Source of the DNA: an uncultured Bacteroidales bacterium
Lineage (GTDB): Bacteria > Bacteroidota > Bacteroidia > Bacteroidales > Paludibacteraceae
DNA length: 34,025 nt
Assembly (NCBI GenBank): GCA_937910305.1
Contig: CALEPS010000056.1
Location: 1-34,025 of the forward strand
Direction of reading: 5' to 3'
Part shown: positions 14,834-24,434 of the stretch, piece by piece
Position numbering within the stretch: position 1 is the stretch's first letter
Layout of the letters: each line of letters starts with the position of its first letter
Position numbers and translations under genes: made by a program
The notes under the pieces: generated by a model
Seen by the model: only the letters and a program-made list of their open reading frames with translations
Databases searched by the model: none
What the model was told of the DNA's origin: nothing

Positions 14834-15794
14834 ACGATATATTGCAATTCTGTTGGGGCTGATGGCCGTTATGACTGCGAGTGCGCAGTTTGACCCGCAG
14901 ATAGGGCAGTATATGTATTTGCCGACAGCCTATAACCCTGCGGCGGCAGGAGAAGGAGACTTGATGAAAGTGGCAGGAGCCCACCGCATGCAGTATGTGG
15001 ATATCTCCAATGCCCCGATGAGTACTTGGTTCAGTTTCAGTTCTCCCTTTGTGATAGGCAAGACGAGTCACGGCGCAGGAGTGCGGTTCCTGAATGACCG
15101 ATACGGCCTTTTTACCACACAGTCGCTATATGCCCAGTATGCATACCGGCAGAAATTAGGGAAAGGATATTTGAGTATAGGAGTGGATCTGGGTTTTGTG
15201 AATGTGGGATTCAAGGGAGACTCGGTTAATTTGAGCAAGATGGGGGACGACTACCATGAGGCGAACGATGAAGCGATACCAACGGGAAGCAAGTCGGGCA
15301 TGAAATTTGACATGGGGGTAGGATTGTATTACAGCACTCCGGTATGGTGGGTCGGCGCAAGTTACAGTCATGTGACCCGTCCTAAGATAGACTGGAGCGA
15401 CGGAACGAGCGGAGTAGAGCAGAAAGTGACGCTGGTGGGAACGATGTATGTGGCAGGCGGTTATCATTTCCGGCTTAAGAATTACCGGGAGTGGGTGTTG
15501 ACGCCGAGTGCTATGGTGATGAGCGACTTTGTCAGCTGGGACGTGAACCTGACGCTGATGTGCGACTACAAAGACCGCTACCGGTGGGGACTTGGCTACC
15601 GGATCGCCGGAAGTGTTAACATATTATTAGGAGTAGATATTATCTCCGGCCTGCAGTTAGGTTACAGTTGCGAACTGCCGACAAACAAACTGCTGTTGGA
15701 GAGTTACGGAAGTCATGAGATATATCTGGCGTACGGATTCGACATCCTGAAGCCCAAGAGAACGAATAAATATAAATCAATACGATACTTGTAA
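14829..15794 (+). CDS. porP: Type IX secretion system membrane protein PorP/SprF
   Basis: Outer-membrane beta-barrel protein of the PorP/SprF family, placed with the GldK/GldN ring and motor complex of the T9SS. The 321-residue product has a signal peptide (KRYIAILLGLMAVMTASAQ) followed by the family opening FDPQIGQYMYLPTAYNPAAAG and ISNAPMSTWFSFSSP, then repeated amphipathic strands and a C-terminal LAYGFDI. The start is TTG at 14829, inside a repeated-word spacer; no in-frame ATG gives a signal sequence (the next Met lies within the hydrophobic core). The gene is 2 bp before gldK. Confidence 0.9.
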   Translation: MKRYIAILLGLMAVMTASAQFDPQIGQYMYLPTAYNPAAAGEGDLMKVAGAHRMQYVDISNAPMSTWFSFSSPFVIGKTSHGAGVRFLNDRYGLFTTQSLYAQYAYRQKLGKGYLSIGVDLGFVNVGFKGDSVNLSKMGDDYHEANDEAIPTGSKSGMKFDMGVGLYYSTPVWWVGASYSHVTRPKIDWSDGTSGVEQKVTLVGTMYVAGGYHFRLKNYREWVLTPSAMVMSDFVSWDVNLTLMCDYKDRYRWGLGYRIAGSVNILLGVDIISGLQLGYSCELPTNKLLLESYGSHEIYLAYGFDILKPKRTNKYKSIRYL

Positions 15795-15796
15795 GT

Positions 15797-17146
15797 ATGA
15801 AAGTAACTAAGATTATGCCATTGATCGCGTTAGTAGCGATGGTAATGGCGGGTTGTAACAAGCCTGCGGGAGAACTCGTCGGCGCGTACAAGTCAACCAC
15901 TTTTAAGGAGGCGAATCCTTATGGCATGCTGTTCATTAAGAAGGGTTCCTTCATGATGGGAGCAAACACACAGTCCGCTGTTTTTGAGCAGCCGGATAAT
16001 GTTGTGATGGTAACAGTGGATGCGTTCTGGATGGACGAGACCGAGATTACCAACAACGAGTATCATCAGTTTGTAAATTGGGTGCGTGACTCGATTGCGT
16101 TGACCAACCTGATTGCCGCAGGAATGACGGATTATGCCATTCAGCCGAAGGATGAAGACTTCGACGAGGAGAATTTCCACATCAACTGGAGCAAGAAAGT
16201 GCCTTGGAAGAGCAAAGAGGAAGACGTAGTAGATGCTTTGTCATCGATGTATTACTCGGATGGCCGCATCAATACCAATAACCTGCACTACCGTTATAGT
16301 TGGGTGAATATGGACGAAGCGCTGCCGCAACGTAATAAATTCGATGTGGCTACGAGTACTTATCCTCCCGGTGCAACGGCACGTGTAGATACGTTCTGGG
16401 TGAACGAGAACAACGAGATCAAGGACTCGACGATTTATCGTCCTTTGCGTGAGCCGAAAGACTTGTTGACGGAGAAGATCATCTGTATCTATCCGGATAC
16501 ATTGGTATGGGCTCGTGATTTCCAGTTCTCGTACAATGACCCGCTGTTGCACATGTATTTCAAGCATCCGGGGTATGCAGAGTATCCTGTAGTAGGTGTG
16601 ACATGGGAGCAGGCTCATGCGTTCTGCAACTGGCGTACGAAATTATTTAACATGCACTCGACACTCGGCGCAAACGACTACCGTCTCCCGACGGAGGCTC
16701 AATGGGAGTATGCAGCCCGCGGAGGTCGTAAAATGGCAATGTATCCGTGGGGAAGCAATTATGCCCGTGACGGAAAAGGTTGCTTCTTTGCCAACTTCAA
16801 GCCTTACCGTGGCGCATACAACGATGATACCGGTACTACCACTATGAAGGTTGCTCAGTTCCGTCCGAATGATTTCGGACTGTTCGACATGGCAGGAAAC
16901 GTATCCGAGTGGACCAACTCGGCCTACCAGTCCGCAGCTAACACCCATATCCACGATCTGAATCCTGATTTCAGCTACATGGCCCGTAAGGAGGATCCGG
17001 ATATTTTGAAACGCAAAGTGGTAAGGGGAGGCAGCTGGAAGGATATCAGTTACTTCATGCAGTGCGGCGTACGTACATATGAGTATCAATACGAGAGCCG
17101 TCCGTATATCGGCTTCCGCTGCGTTCGCGCGTATATAGGCGAATAA
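15797..17146 (+). CDS. gldK: Gliding motility/T9SS lipoprotein GldK (PorK)
   Basis: Outer-membrane lipoprotein that forms, with GldN, the periplasmic ring of the T9SS. Signal peptide with lipobox VMAGC (C20). The body is an FGE-sulfatase/SUMF1-like fold: GMLFIKKGSFMMGANTQ, VTVDAFWMDETEITNNEYHQF, YPVVGVTWEQAHAFCNWR, RLPTEAQWEYAARGG, FDMAGNVSEWT and KVVRGGSWKD...YIGFRCVR. In GldK this fold is structural; formylglycine-generating activity is not expected. The 449-residue length is typical. It is in the order gldK-gldL-gldM-gldN, as in other Bacteroidota. Confidence 0.95.
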   Translation: MKVTKIMPLIALVAMVMAGCNKPAGELVGAYKSTTFKEANPYGMLFIKKGSFMMGANTQSAVFEQPDNVVMVTVDAFWMDETEITNNEYHQFVNWVRDSIALTNLIAAGMTDYAIQPKDEDFDEENFHINWSKKVPWKSKEEDVVDALSSMYYSDGRINTNNLHYRYSWVNMDEALPQRNKFDVATSTYPPGATARVDTFWVNENNEIKDSTIYRPLREPKDLLTEKIICIYPDTLVWARDFQFSYNDPLLHMYFKHPGYAEYPVVGVTWEQAHAFCNWRTKLFNMHSTLGANDYRLPTEAQWEYAARGGRKMAMYPWGSNYARDGKGCFFANFKPYRGAYNDDTGTTTMKVAQFRPNDFGLFDMAGNVSEWTNSAYQSAANTHIHDLNPDFSYMARKEDPDILKRKVVRGGSWKDISYFMQCGVRTYEYQYESRPYIGFRCVRAYIGE

Positions 17147-17182
17147 TTATTTAAGGTATATTAAAATTAAAATATTATAATT

Positions 17183-18136
17183 ATGGCTACAGAAAAGCAA
17201 GGTTTTGGCGCAAAGTTCATGCATTGGTACGGATCGTACCAGGGAAAGAACGTTGTTAACATCGTTTATTCCGCGGGTGCATCCGTGGTTATTGTAGGTG
17301 CATTGTTTAAAATTCTGCACTGGCCGGGTGCAAGTCAAGTGCTGATGATTGGTATGTTTACCGAGGCATTCTTGTTCCTCATCGGAACCCTTGAGCATCC
17401 GCATCCTGAGTTCCACTGGGAGAATGTATTTCCACAATTGCTGGAGTACGGAACAAAGCCTGAATTACTGGAAGAGAAATCAAAACAACCGCGTCCTACT
17501 CTGTTAGGTGCCGGTGTGGCAGAAGGCCAGCAAGCAGCGAATCTGAATCTGGGTGTGGCAGCCGCGGGTGAACCGGCAGTTTCCGCAAAAGCTCCGGGCT
17601 TGAAGGACGAAGATTATAAGTCGTTGAAGGATGGTATTGCAGATTTGGCAAAGACCGCATCTCAGTTGTCCGAATTGGGCAAAGTAGCACAGACCAGTGT
17701 CAAACTTGGTGAAAAACTCGCTGCTGCTGAAGCTGCAACAGAAGCATATTCGACCAAGATGACCGCCGCCGCAGATACGTATGTATCCAAACTGGCAGCA
17801 GCCGGCGTAGCAACGGATTCGTTCACTTCTGCAACCAGCACCTTGGCACAAACATACACCCAGGTAAGCGGTGACATGCAGAATATCGCAGAAGAGACCA
17901 AGGCTTACAAAGCCGGTGTTGAGCAGGTAGGCAAGAGCATCGCTACCCTGAATACCGTTTACGAGTTGCAATTGCAAGCAGTTAATGCCCAGACTGAAGC
18001 TCAGAAGGCGGCAGCAACAGCTGCTAAAGAGGCTGCAGAGGCTCAGACTGCGTTCGCAGCGGGAGCAAAGCAACTTCAGAAGCAAGTGGCAAGTCTCAAC
18101 GATATCTATGGCAACATGCTCAATGCATTGGCATAA
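17183..18136 (+). CDS. gldL: T9SS/gliding motor protein GldL (PorL)
   Basis: Inner-membrane subunit of the proton-driven GldL-GldM motor that powers type IX secretion. The N-terminus (GAKFMHWYGSYQGKNVVNIVY) leads into two membrane helices, about residues 24-45 (VYSAGASVVIVGALFKILHW) and 52-70 (VLMIGMFTEAFLFLIGTLE, with the conserved membrane Glu). The rest is a long cytoplasmic, Ala-rich coiled-coil region, roughly residues 130-310, with heptad-like spacing. Total length is 317 residues. The gldK-gldL gap is AT-rich without a visible terminator. Confidence 0.94.
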   Translation: MATEKQGFGAKFMHWYGSYQGKNVVNIVYSAGASVVIVGALFKILHWPGASQVLMIGMFTEAFLFLIGTLEHPHPEFHWENVFPQLLEYGTKPELLEEKSKQPRPTLLGAGVAEGQQAANLNLGVAAAGEPAVSAKAPGLKDEDYKSLKDGIADLAKTASQLSELGKVAQTSVKLGEKLAAAEAATEAYSTKMTAAADTYVSKLAAAGVATDSFTSATSTLAQTYTQVSGDMQNIAEETKAYKAGVEQVGKSIATLNTVYELQLQAVNAQTEAQKAAATAAKEAAEAQTAFAAGAKQLQKQVASLNDIYGNMLNALA

Positions 18137-18187
18137 ATTAATTTAATTAAGTAGTAATTGAAATACAACCGATAAAACACTTCAGCA

Positions 18188-19765
18188 ATGAGTGGAGCAA
18201 AAAACTGTCCGGAAACCCCGAGACAAAAAATGATAGGTATGATGTACTTGGTGCTCACCGCCATGTTGGCGTTGAACGTAAGTACGGATATCCTCAATGG
18301 TTTCACGTTGGTGGACGATAGCCTGCACTCCTCTATCGAAGCATCGAACAAGCGTAACGCGCAACTCTATAACGATTTCCAGGCTGCAAATGCAGACAAC
18401 CCTGAGAAAACGCAAGAGTGGTATGATAAAGCCGTGGAGGTGCAGAGACGTGCGGACTCTCTCTACAACTATATCCAGGATTTTAAGGAGCATATAGCTA
18501 TATTGGCGGATGGCCAGAAGGCCGTTAACGAGCGTAGAGGTGAGGATGGAAAAGGTGATCCGACACGTCGTATAGAAGGAAACTCCAACTTGGATGTAAC
18601 GGCGCAGTACGCCATCAACGAGAAGCATGGTGCAGAACTGAAAGAAATAGTGGCTTATTATCGCGACTATGCTGCCGGTTTGGCAGATCAGGATGCGGAG
18701 TTGCGTAATTCTATCTTGCAGAATCTGGCTACAGAGCGCGGATGGAATGCTCACGAGAAGGACTCCTGCGACTGGGAGGTAGCTATCTTCGAGGGTATGC
18801 CTGTAGGAGCCTCTATTACGATTCTGACCAAGATGCAGAATGATGTCCGTTCGACAGAGAGCCAGTTGATTCAGTACCTGATGGACCGTACGGATGCGGG
18901 CGACCTGCGTGTAAACAAACTGAACGCGTACGTGATCCCGAACTCGAACTACGTGATTCGTGGCGGTCGTTATTCGGCTCAAATTATTCTGGCGGCTGTT
19001 GACTCGACGCAGCGTCCTGAGTATTATATCGAAGGACAGCGTATCAATGATCAAGGTCTCTATGAGGTAACCGCTTCCGGTCTGGGACTCAAGAAATATT
19101 CCGGCTGGATTGCATACCAGAACCCGGCAACAGGAGAGATGGAGAACCTTCCATTCTCCAGTGAATATAGCGTAGGCGAGCCGGCTGTTACAATCTCCAA
19201 TACGGACTTGAACATTATGTACCGCGGGTATGACAACAAGTTCTCTATTTCCGTACCTGGAGTAGCCAATGACAAAGTGAAAGTCAGTGTAAGCGGTGCA
19301 GCGGTACGCCAGCAAGGCGGTTTATGGATTATCAAACCGGGCGATGGCACCAAGAGTGTCTCCATCTCCGTCTCGGCAGAATTGGACGGCCGGATGCAAC
19401 CGATGGGAAGCAGGGAGTACCGCGTAAAAGCACTGCCGAAGCCGGGTGCATACTTCAGATCCGGTGAAAACGAGTACAATGGTGAGAAAGCCATTCCTCG
19501 TAGCGCGTTGCTGAACCCGGGTGCTTCTGTGATTGCTTCTTACGGACCTGACGGTCTGCTTGATCTGCCGTTCCAGATCTCCGGATTCCGCGCCAACATC
19601 AATGGTGTGTACTTGGAGTCAAAGGGTAATAAGTTCACCCGTGAGCAGTTGGACCGTCTTGGCAAACTCAAACCGGGCAACTCTGTAATTATCACGGATA
19701 TCCGTGCAAAAGGTCCGGACGGCAAAGAGATCCGCTTGTCCCCAATTCCTCTAACTCTGAACTAA
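18188..19765 (+). CDS. gldM: T9SS/gliding motor protein GldM (PorM)
   Basis: Single-pass inner-membrane protein whose periplasmic domains reach toward the GldK/GldN ring, transmitting motor movement. The start MSGAKNCPETPRQKMIGMMY precedes one transmembrane helix (LVLTAMLALNV) with the typical short cytoplasmic tail. Then come a helical domain (residues about 35-220) and beta-sandwich domains, including ISVPGVANDKVKVSVSGA and RAKGPDGKEIRLSPIPLTLN at the C-terminus. Length 525 residues, as usual. It is followed by gldN after 12 bp, consistent with co-expression. Confidence 0.95.
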   Translation: MSGAKNCPETPRQKMIGMMYLVLTAMLALNVSTDILNGFTLVDDSLHSSIEASNKRNAQLYNDFQAANADNPEKTQEWYDKAVEVQRRADSLYNYIQDFKEHIAILADGQKAVNERRGEDGKGDPTRRIEGNSNLDVTAQYAINEKHGAELKEIVAYYRDYAAGLADQDAELRNSILQNLATERGWNAHEKDSCDWEVAIFEGMPVGASITILTKMQNDVRSTESQLIQYLMDRTDAGDLRVNKLNAYVIPNSNYVIRGGRYSAQIILAAVDSTQRPEYYIEGQRINDQGLYEVTASGLGLKKYSGWIAYQNPATGEMENLPFSSEYSVGEPAVTISNTDLNIMYRGYDNKFSISVPGVANDKVKVSVSGAAVRQQGGLWIIKPGDGTKSVSISVSAELDGRMQPMGSREYRVKALPKPGAYFRSGENEYNGEKAIPRSALLNPGASVIASYGPDGLLDLPFQISGFRANINGVYLESKGNKFTREQLDRLGKLKPGNSVIITDIRAKGPDGKEIRLSPIPLTLN

Positions 19766-19777
19766 TAGCTTAACAAT

Positions 19778-20725
19778 ATGATAAAGAAAATTAGTATTAT
19801 TGCTTGCTTAATGCTTGGCGTACTGACGGCGCAAGCGCAGCATAAAGTGATCTCGTTCTTTGACGAGATGGGAAGTGCGCGAATCCAGACGGAGGAGTTC
19901 TCACAAGCACATGACACTATTGTGATGGTAGATCACCGTATTGACGATGTCATTTGGGCTCGTTATGTATACCGTATCATAGATATGCGTTACAAGCAGA
20001 ACTACCAACTCTATTTCCCTACTAAATCGGATGATGCCGACTACCGCAACCTCTTCAAAGTAATCGCAGATGCAGTGGTGGACGGTCTTCCTATTTACGA
20101 GAAGAACATGGAGACGATCAAACCGGATTTCAAGCAGGCTCCCTTGGCTAAGGAAATGATTCCGATGATGTTTATGGCAGATGATCCGACGGCAGACTAT
20201 TCGGATGATCCGACGCACTTTGACATCGAGTCTTCGGATGCTATGTTGATCCACTACGACAGTATCGCAGATGAGTTGTCCGGACATTTCTATCGTTTTG
20301 AGCCGATTGTCCGGAACCAGCTGAAATACCTGATACAGGAGGTTGTGTTCTTCGACAAGCATACGTCCCGTCTGCATACCAAGATCATGGCAATAGCACC
20401 GCTGCAGTCAGACCTGATAACGACCCGTGATTCATCGAATGTCATGGCTTCTCTGCGTGAGTCTATCATGTTCTGGATTCCTTTTGACAAACTGCGTCCG
20501 TATATGGCTTTGCAGTATGCTATTCCTAACCGCAACGAGGTGAAGCGCGTGACATATGACGAGTTCTTCCAGAAACGTATGTTCACTTCTTATATTGTAG
20601 GTGAAGGAAACATGTACAACCGCTGGATCCCGGACTATGCACTAACAGAAGAGCAAGTTAAGAAAGAACAAGAGCGTATAGCAACGGAATTGCTGAACTT
20701 TGAACAAGATCTTTGGGAGTATTAA
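19778..20725 (+). CDS. gldN: T9SS/gliding protein GldN (PorN)
   Basis: Periplasmic partner of GldK in the T9SS ring. The 315-residue product has a signal peptide (KKISIIACLMLGVLTAQAQ). The mature protein has family features such as VMVDHRIDDVIWARYVYRII, DMRYKQNYQLYFP and VKRVTYDEFFQKRMFTSYIVG, the last being the most conserved GldN block. The C-terminus (VKKEQERIATELLNFEQDLWEY) is a charged helix. The stop TAA (20723-20725) overlaps the ftsX start by one base, so translation of ftsX is probably coupled. Confidence 0.94.
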   Translation: MIKKISIIACLMLGVLTAQAQHKVISFFDEMGSARIQTEEFSQAHDTIVMVDHRIDDVIWARYVYRIIDMRYKQNYQLYFPTKSDDADYRNLFKVIADAVVDGLPIYEKNMETIKPDFKQAPLAKEMIPMMFMADDPTADYSDDPTHFDIESSDAMLIHYDSIADELSGHFYRFEPIVRNQLKYLIQEVVFFDKHTSRLHTKIMAIAPLQSDLITTRDSSNVMASLRESIMFWIPFDKLRPYMALQYAIPNRNEVKRVTYDEFFQKRMFTSYIVGEGNMYNRWIPDYALTEEQVKKEQERIATELLNFEQDLWEY

Positions 20726-21585
20726 TGCGCAAGCATCGGTTTCGTAATTCCTATGTGACGTCGGCTATCAGCGTATCGCTGGTGCTGTGTCTAATCGGGT
20801 TGGAGGGCATCTTACTGCTCTCCGCCGATTCTCTTATTACGCGCATGCGTGAGAATATCACCATGACGGCGGTGTTGACCAATGAAGCGGATAGCGCGCA
20901 ATGTGCGCAATTGGAGGCGAAGTTGAATGCCGGCAATCATTGCAGCAGTTACACGTACGTCTCTGCATCGGATGCCTTGGACGAGCATATCCGTTCTTTA
21001 GGCGAGGATCCCTCCGCTTTCCTTGGTTTTAATCCTCTTTCTGCCAGCTACGAGATACATCCGACGGATGCCTATAGCAATCCTGACAGTCTGGCTCTGA
21101 TGGCGCAGGAGCTGGAAGCACTACCTTATGTGTCGGAGGTGATCTATCCGCGAGATTTAGCGGATCTGATGAGCAGTAACGTACATGAGTTCTCGCTGAT
21201 TTTATTAGTGGTTGCGCTGGCGTTATTGCTGGTATCCATGGTGCTGATAGTCAATACCATACGGTTGCAGATTTATTCCCAGCGTTTTTTAATCAACACA
21301 ATGACTCTTGTCGGAGCTACTTCCTGGGTAACCCGTCGTCCGTTTGTGATGAGGAATATGCTAATGGGCTTTATTGCCGGCCTGGTGGCTTTGGCGATAC
21401 TGAGCGGAGTGGTGTATTATGTGGAATACAGAATGGGGCTGATGCTGTTCGCCCTGACATGGCAGAATATAGCTTTTGTATCCGCTATTGTGCTGTGTTC
21501 CGGTTTGCTTATCACGCTTTTCGCTTCGTTAATAGCCACAGGACGCTATATCCGCATGGACAATAATTCATTATACGAGATATGA
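20725..21585 (+). CDS. ftsX: Cell division protein FtsX-like permease
   Basis: Inner-membrane permease of the FtsEX system, which couples to peptidoglycan hydrolases at division. The 286-residue product has a first membrane helix (about 15-37), an extracellular domain (about 40-155), then three helices (about 160-185, 210-240, 250-280), the classical FtsX layout. The ATG at 20725 forms TAATG with the gldN stop; a start four codons upstream exists but would overlap gldN and add nothing conserved. No ftsE is adjacent in this window. A DUF3098 protein gene overlaps its end by four bases. Confidence 0.9.
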   Translation: MRKHRFRNSYVTSAISVSLVLCLIGLEGILLLSADSLITRMRENITMTAVLTNEADSAQCAQLEAKLNAGNHCSSYTYVSASDALDEHIRSLGEDPSAFLGFNPLSASYEIHPTDAYSNPDSLALMAQELEALPYVSEVIYPRDLADLMSSNVHEFSLILLVVALALLLVSMVLIVNTIRLQIYSQRFLINTMTLVGATSWVTRRPFVMRNMLMGFIAGLVALAILSGVVYYVEYRMGLMLFALTWQNIAFVSAIVLCSGLLITLFASLIATGRYIRMDNNSLYEI

Positions 21586-21794
21586 AAACATTACCGAAAC
21601 TCAACCTCATTCTGATAGCTGTATCTTTTGTGATTATAGTTATCGGTTTCGCCCTCATGGTAGGCGAGCCTTCCGGTGAGGTGTATAACCCAGATATTTT
21701 CTCTTTCCGCCGAATCACCGTGGGACCAATGATCTCATTGTTCGGCTTTGTCTTCATGCTTTTCGCTATCCTTTTCCGCCCTAAAAAGAAATGA
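21582..21794 (+). CDS. DUF3098 family small membrane protein
   Basis: 70-residue protein with two hydrophobic helices (about residues 9-27 and 47-65), the second followed by a basic end RPKKK. Between them lies NPDIFSFRRITVGPMISLFG, matching the DUF3098 family that commonly sits between ftsX and uppP in Bacteroidota. The function is unknown. The start overlaps ftsX (ATGA) and its stop overlaps the uppP start (ATGA), so the three are translationally linked. From context it may belong to envelope or division biology. Confidence 0.85.
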   Translation: MKTLPKLNLILIAVSFVIIVIGFALMVGEPSGEVYNPDIFSFRRITVGPMISLFGFVFMLFAILFRPKKK

Positions 21795-22597
21795 GTTGGC
21801 TTGAGGCACTGATATTAGGGATAGTACAGGGACTGACAGAATTTCTGCCGGTCTCTTCTTCCGGCCATTTGGAGATAGGCCAGGCGTTGCTGGGTACGTC
21901 AGGCGAAGAGAATCTGACGTTCGCCATCATCGTCCATACCGCCACAGTACTGTCAACTCTGGTCATTCTGTGGCGCGAGGTGGCGCAGTTGTTCAAAGGC
22001 ACGTTTACCACGATCCGGTGGAACAGCGAGAAGGACTATGTGGCGAAAATACTGGTGTCTATGATTCCGGTATTCATAGTAGGTATGTTTTTCAAGGAGC
22101 AGGTGGAGGCTTTTTTCGGCAACGGTCTTTTGTTAGTAGGCGTATGTCTCTTGGTCACAGCGTTGCTGTTGGCTTTAAGCGAGTGGCTCCAGAAGAAGCG
22201 TCAGGGCGAAGGACATGAGGTGACATACAAAGATGCCATCATCATCGGTATAGCCCAGGCATGTGCCGTCTTGCCCGGTTTGAGCCGTTCGGGTTCGACT
22301 ATCGCTACCGGTCTGCTCTGCGGCGTTAAGAAAGAGAGCATAGCTCAGTTCTCTTTTCTGATGGTCCTCATTCCTATTTTAGGCGAAGCTTTTCTGGATC
22401 TGCTCAAACTGCTGCAGGGAGAGTTGACCAGTGATCTGGGCTTAGTGCCCGCCATAGTCGGTTTTGCGGCTGCGTTTGTCACAGGGTGTTTCGCTTGCCG
22501 GTTTATGATAGAGATCGTCCGCCGCCAGCGTCTGATTTGGTTCGCTCTCTACTGCGCTATCGTGGGAACGGTAGCTATTATCTCTACGGTCTGCTGA
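21791..22597 (+). CDS. uppP: Undecaprenyl-diphosphatase UppP (BacA)
   Basis: Integral membrane phosphatase that recycles undecaprenyl diphosphate to the monophosphate carrier for peptidoglycan and other surface glycans; overexpression gives bacitracin resistance. The 268-residue product has the two BacA signatures: GLTEFLPVSSSGHL near the N-terminus and PGLSRSGSTIATG in the C-terminal half, with about eight hydrophobic helices. Both motifs carry the catalytic Glu, Ser and Arg residues. The start ATG overlaps the previous gene and the stop lies one base before truB. Confidence 0.95.
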   Translation: MSWLEALILGIVQGLTEFLPVSSSGHLEIGQALLGTSGEENLTFAIIVHTATVLSTLVILWREVAQLFKGTFTTIRWNSEKDYVAKILVSMIPVFIVGMFFKEQVEAFFGNGLLLVGVCLLVTALLLALSEWLQKKRQGEGHEVTYKDAIIIGIAQACAVLPGLSRSGSTIATGLLCGVKKESIAQFSFLMVLIPILGEAFLDLLKLLQGELTSDLGLVPAIVGFAAAFVTGCFACRFMIEIVRRQRLIWFALYCAIVGTVAIISTVC

Positions 22598-22598
22598 T

Positions 22599-23294
22599 AT
22601 GTGGGATTTTGAGGCAGGAGAAATACTGGCGTTTGACAAACCGTTACGCTGGACCTCTTTTGATCTGGTAGCAAAGGTGCGGTATAACCTTTGCCGCAAG
22701 TTGGGGAAGAAGAAACTGAAGGTGGGACATTCCGGTACTCTGGATCCTCTGGCAACAGGCGTCGTGATCGTCTGCACCGGCAAGAAGACCAAAATGATCG
22801 AGAGTCTGCAATATGATGTGAAAGAATATATTGCAACGCTGCAGTTAGGCGCCACCACACCCTCCTACGATATGGAGAAAGAGGTAGATGCAACGTATCC
22901 GACCGCTCATATCACCAGAGAACTGATTGACCGGACCATACCGCTCTTTATCGGTGAACAATGGCAAGTGCCGCCTATGTTCTCCGCGGTACAGATCAAC
23001 GGAAAACGGGCCTATGAACTGGCGCGCAAAGGAGAGCAGGTAGAGCTCAAACCCAAACTGCTTCTGATCGATGAGATAGAAGTGCTGGCGTTTGACGAAG
23101 AGAAAATGCAGTTGACCATCCGAGTGGTATGCTCCAAAGGGACGTATATCCGCGCCCTGGCACGAGACATAGGCGAGAAACTGCAATCGGGAGCCTATCT
23201 GACTGCCTTACGGCGGACGAGAGTAGGGGACACCCGGGTAGAAGACTGTATGACCATAGAACAATTTTTGGCACAACTGAACGAAGATAAATAA
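22599..23294 (+). CDS. truB: tRNA pseudouridine(55) synthase TruB
   Basis: Isomerises U55 in the T-loop of tRNAs. The 231-residue product has the catalytic motif GHSGTLDPLATGV, with the nucleophilic Asp in TLDP, preceded by DKPLRWTSFDLV (the KP motif). It later has PPMFSAVQINGKRAYELAR and SKGTYIRALARDIG, all family hallmarks. It lacks a C-terminal PUA extension, as is common in Bacteroidota. It follows uppP by one base and precedes queA by three, within a tight operon. Confidence 0.95.
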   Translation: MWDFEAGEILAFDKPLRWTSFDLVAKVRYNLCRKLGKKKLKVGHSGTLDPLATGVVIVCTGKKTKMIESLQYDVKEYIATLQLGATTPSYDMEKEVDATYPTAHITRELIDRTIPLFIGEQWQVPPMFSAVQINGKRAYELARKGEQVELKPKLLLIDEIEVLAFDEEKMQLTIRVVCSKGTYIRALARDIGEKLQSGAYLTALRRTRVGDTRVEDCMTIEQFLAQLNEDK

Positions 23295-23297
23295 GAT

Positions 23298-24419
23298 ATG
23301 TATAAATCCAATGATATGAGACTCTGTCAGTTTAAATTCAAACTGCCAGAAGAACTGATTGCACAATATCCGGCGGCATACCGCGACGAAGCGCGCCTGA
23401 TGGTGCTCCACCGTAAATCAGGCGAGATCGAGCACAAGAGTCTGCCTGAATTAGTGGAGTTTTTCGATGAGGGTGATCTGTTTGTGTTCAACGACACCAA
23501 AGTGTTTCCGGCACGTTTATGGGGCCACAAGGAGAAAACAAACGCACTTATCGAGGTGTTCCTGCTACGTGAGTTAAACCACAGGATGCGGTATTGGGAT
23601 GTGCTGGTAGAGCCGGCACGTAAGATCCGCATAGGAAACAAACTGACGTTTGAGGATGATCCGGCTATTGTAGCAGAAGTGATCGACAATACGACCAGCC
23701 GTGGCCGTACGTTCCGTTTCCTGACGGACTATGACAATGAGGAGTTTGTGCCCCGTCTGTATGCATTAGGCAGCGCCCCGTTGCCCAAGTATATCCGTAG
23801 GCCTATGGACCCCGAGGTGTATGAGAAATACCAGGAGGTTTTCCGTGACCAGCCGGTGCGTGAGATGGACACAGAACGCTATCAGACGATCTTTGCAGAC
23901 AAAGTAGGTGCCGTTGCCGCACCGGCTTCCGGTCTGCATTTCTCCAAGCAGCTGCTAAAACGCATGGAGATCCGCGGTATAGAGTCCACCTTTATGACCA
24001 GCCATGTCTCGCTGGGGATTTTCAAAGATATAGACGTGGAGGATCTGACGAAGAACAAGATGGAGTCGGAGCAGATCATCTTATCGGAAGCGATGGTTAA
24101 TGCGGTCAACAAGGCGCATGAGGAGCAGCATCGTATATGTGCTGTAGGTACGGAGATCATGCGTGCTATGGAGCATGTGGCAGGGGCTAACGGACTGCTG
24201 AAGGCCTATGACGGCTGGACGAACAAATTCATCTTCCCGCCATATACTTTTGCTACGGCGAACAGTTTCTTTGTTAACTTCTATTTGCCGTGTTCCAGCC
24301 AGCAGATCATGGTGGCTGCTTTTGCCGGATACGAAAACCTGATGCATGCGTATGAAGTGGCGGTGCAGGAAGAATACCGTTTCGGCGACTACGGCGATGC
24401 TATGTTGATAGTGGATTAG
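23298..24419 (+). CDS. queA: S-adenosylmethionine:tRNA ribosyltransferase-isomerase QueA
   Basis: Transfers and isomerises the ribosyl moiety of SAM onto preQ1 in tRNA to form epoxyqueuosine. The 373-residue product shows family blocks FKLPEELIAQYPA, LFVFNDTKVFPARLWG, VGAVAAPASGLHF and PPYTFATANSFFVNFYLP. The central insertion around KYIRRPMDPEVYEKYQEVF matches the longer Bacteroidota form. Start: the ATG at 23298 is used here, but homologues as I recall begin MKLSQFKF, which corresponds to the ATG at 23316; both are plausible. It shares a tRNA-modification theme with the preceding truB. Confidence 0.94.
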   Translation: MYKSNDMRLCQFKFKLPEELIAQYPAAYRDEARLMVLHRKSGEIEHKSLPELVEFFDEGDLFVFNDTKVFPARLWGHKEKTNALIEVFLLRELNHRMRYWDVLVEPARKIRIGNKLTFEDDPAIVAEVIDNTTSRGRTFRFLTDYDNEEFVPRLYALGSAPLPKYIRRPMDPEVYEKYQEVFRDQPVREMDTERYQTIFADKVGAVAAPASGLHFSKQLLKRMEIRGIESTFMTSHVSLGIFKDIDVEDLTKNKMESEQIILSEAMVNAVNKAHEEQHRICAVGTEIMRAMEHVAGANGLLKAYDGWTNKFIFPPYTFATANSFFVNFYLPCSSQQIMVAAFAGYENLMHAYEVAVQEEYRFGDYGDAMLIVD

Positions 24420-24434
24420 AACGAAGATTCGTTT

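Noticed and set aside
18182..19315. 377-residue minus-strand ORF inside gldM
   Set aside because: Antisense shadow of gldM; no family features, no promoter and no ribosome-binding context.
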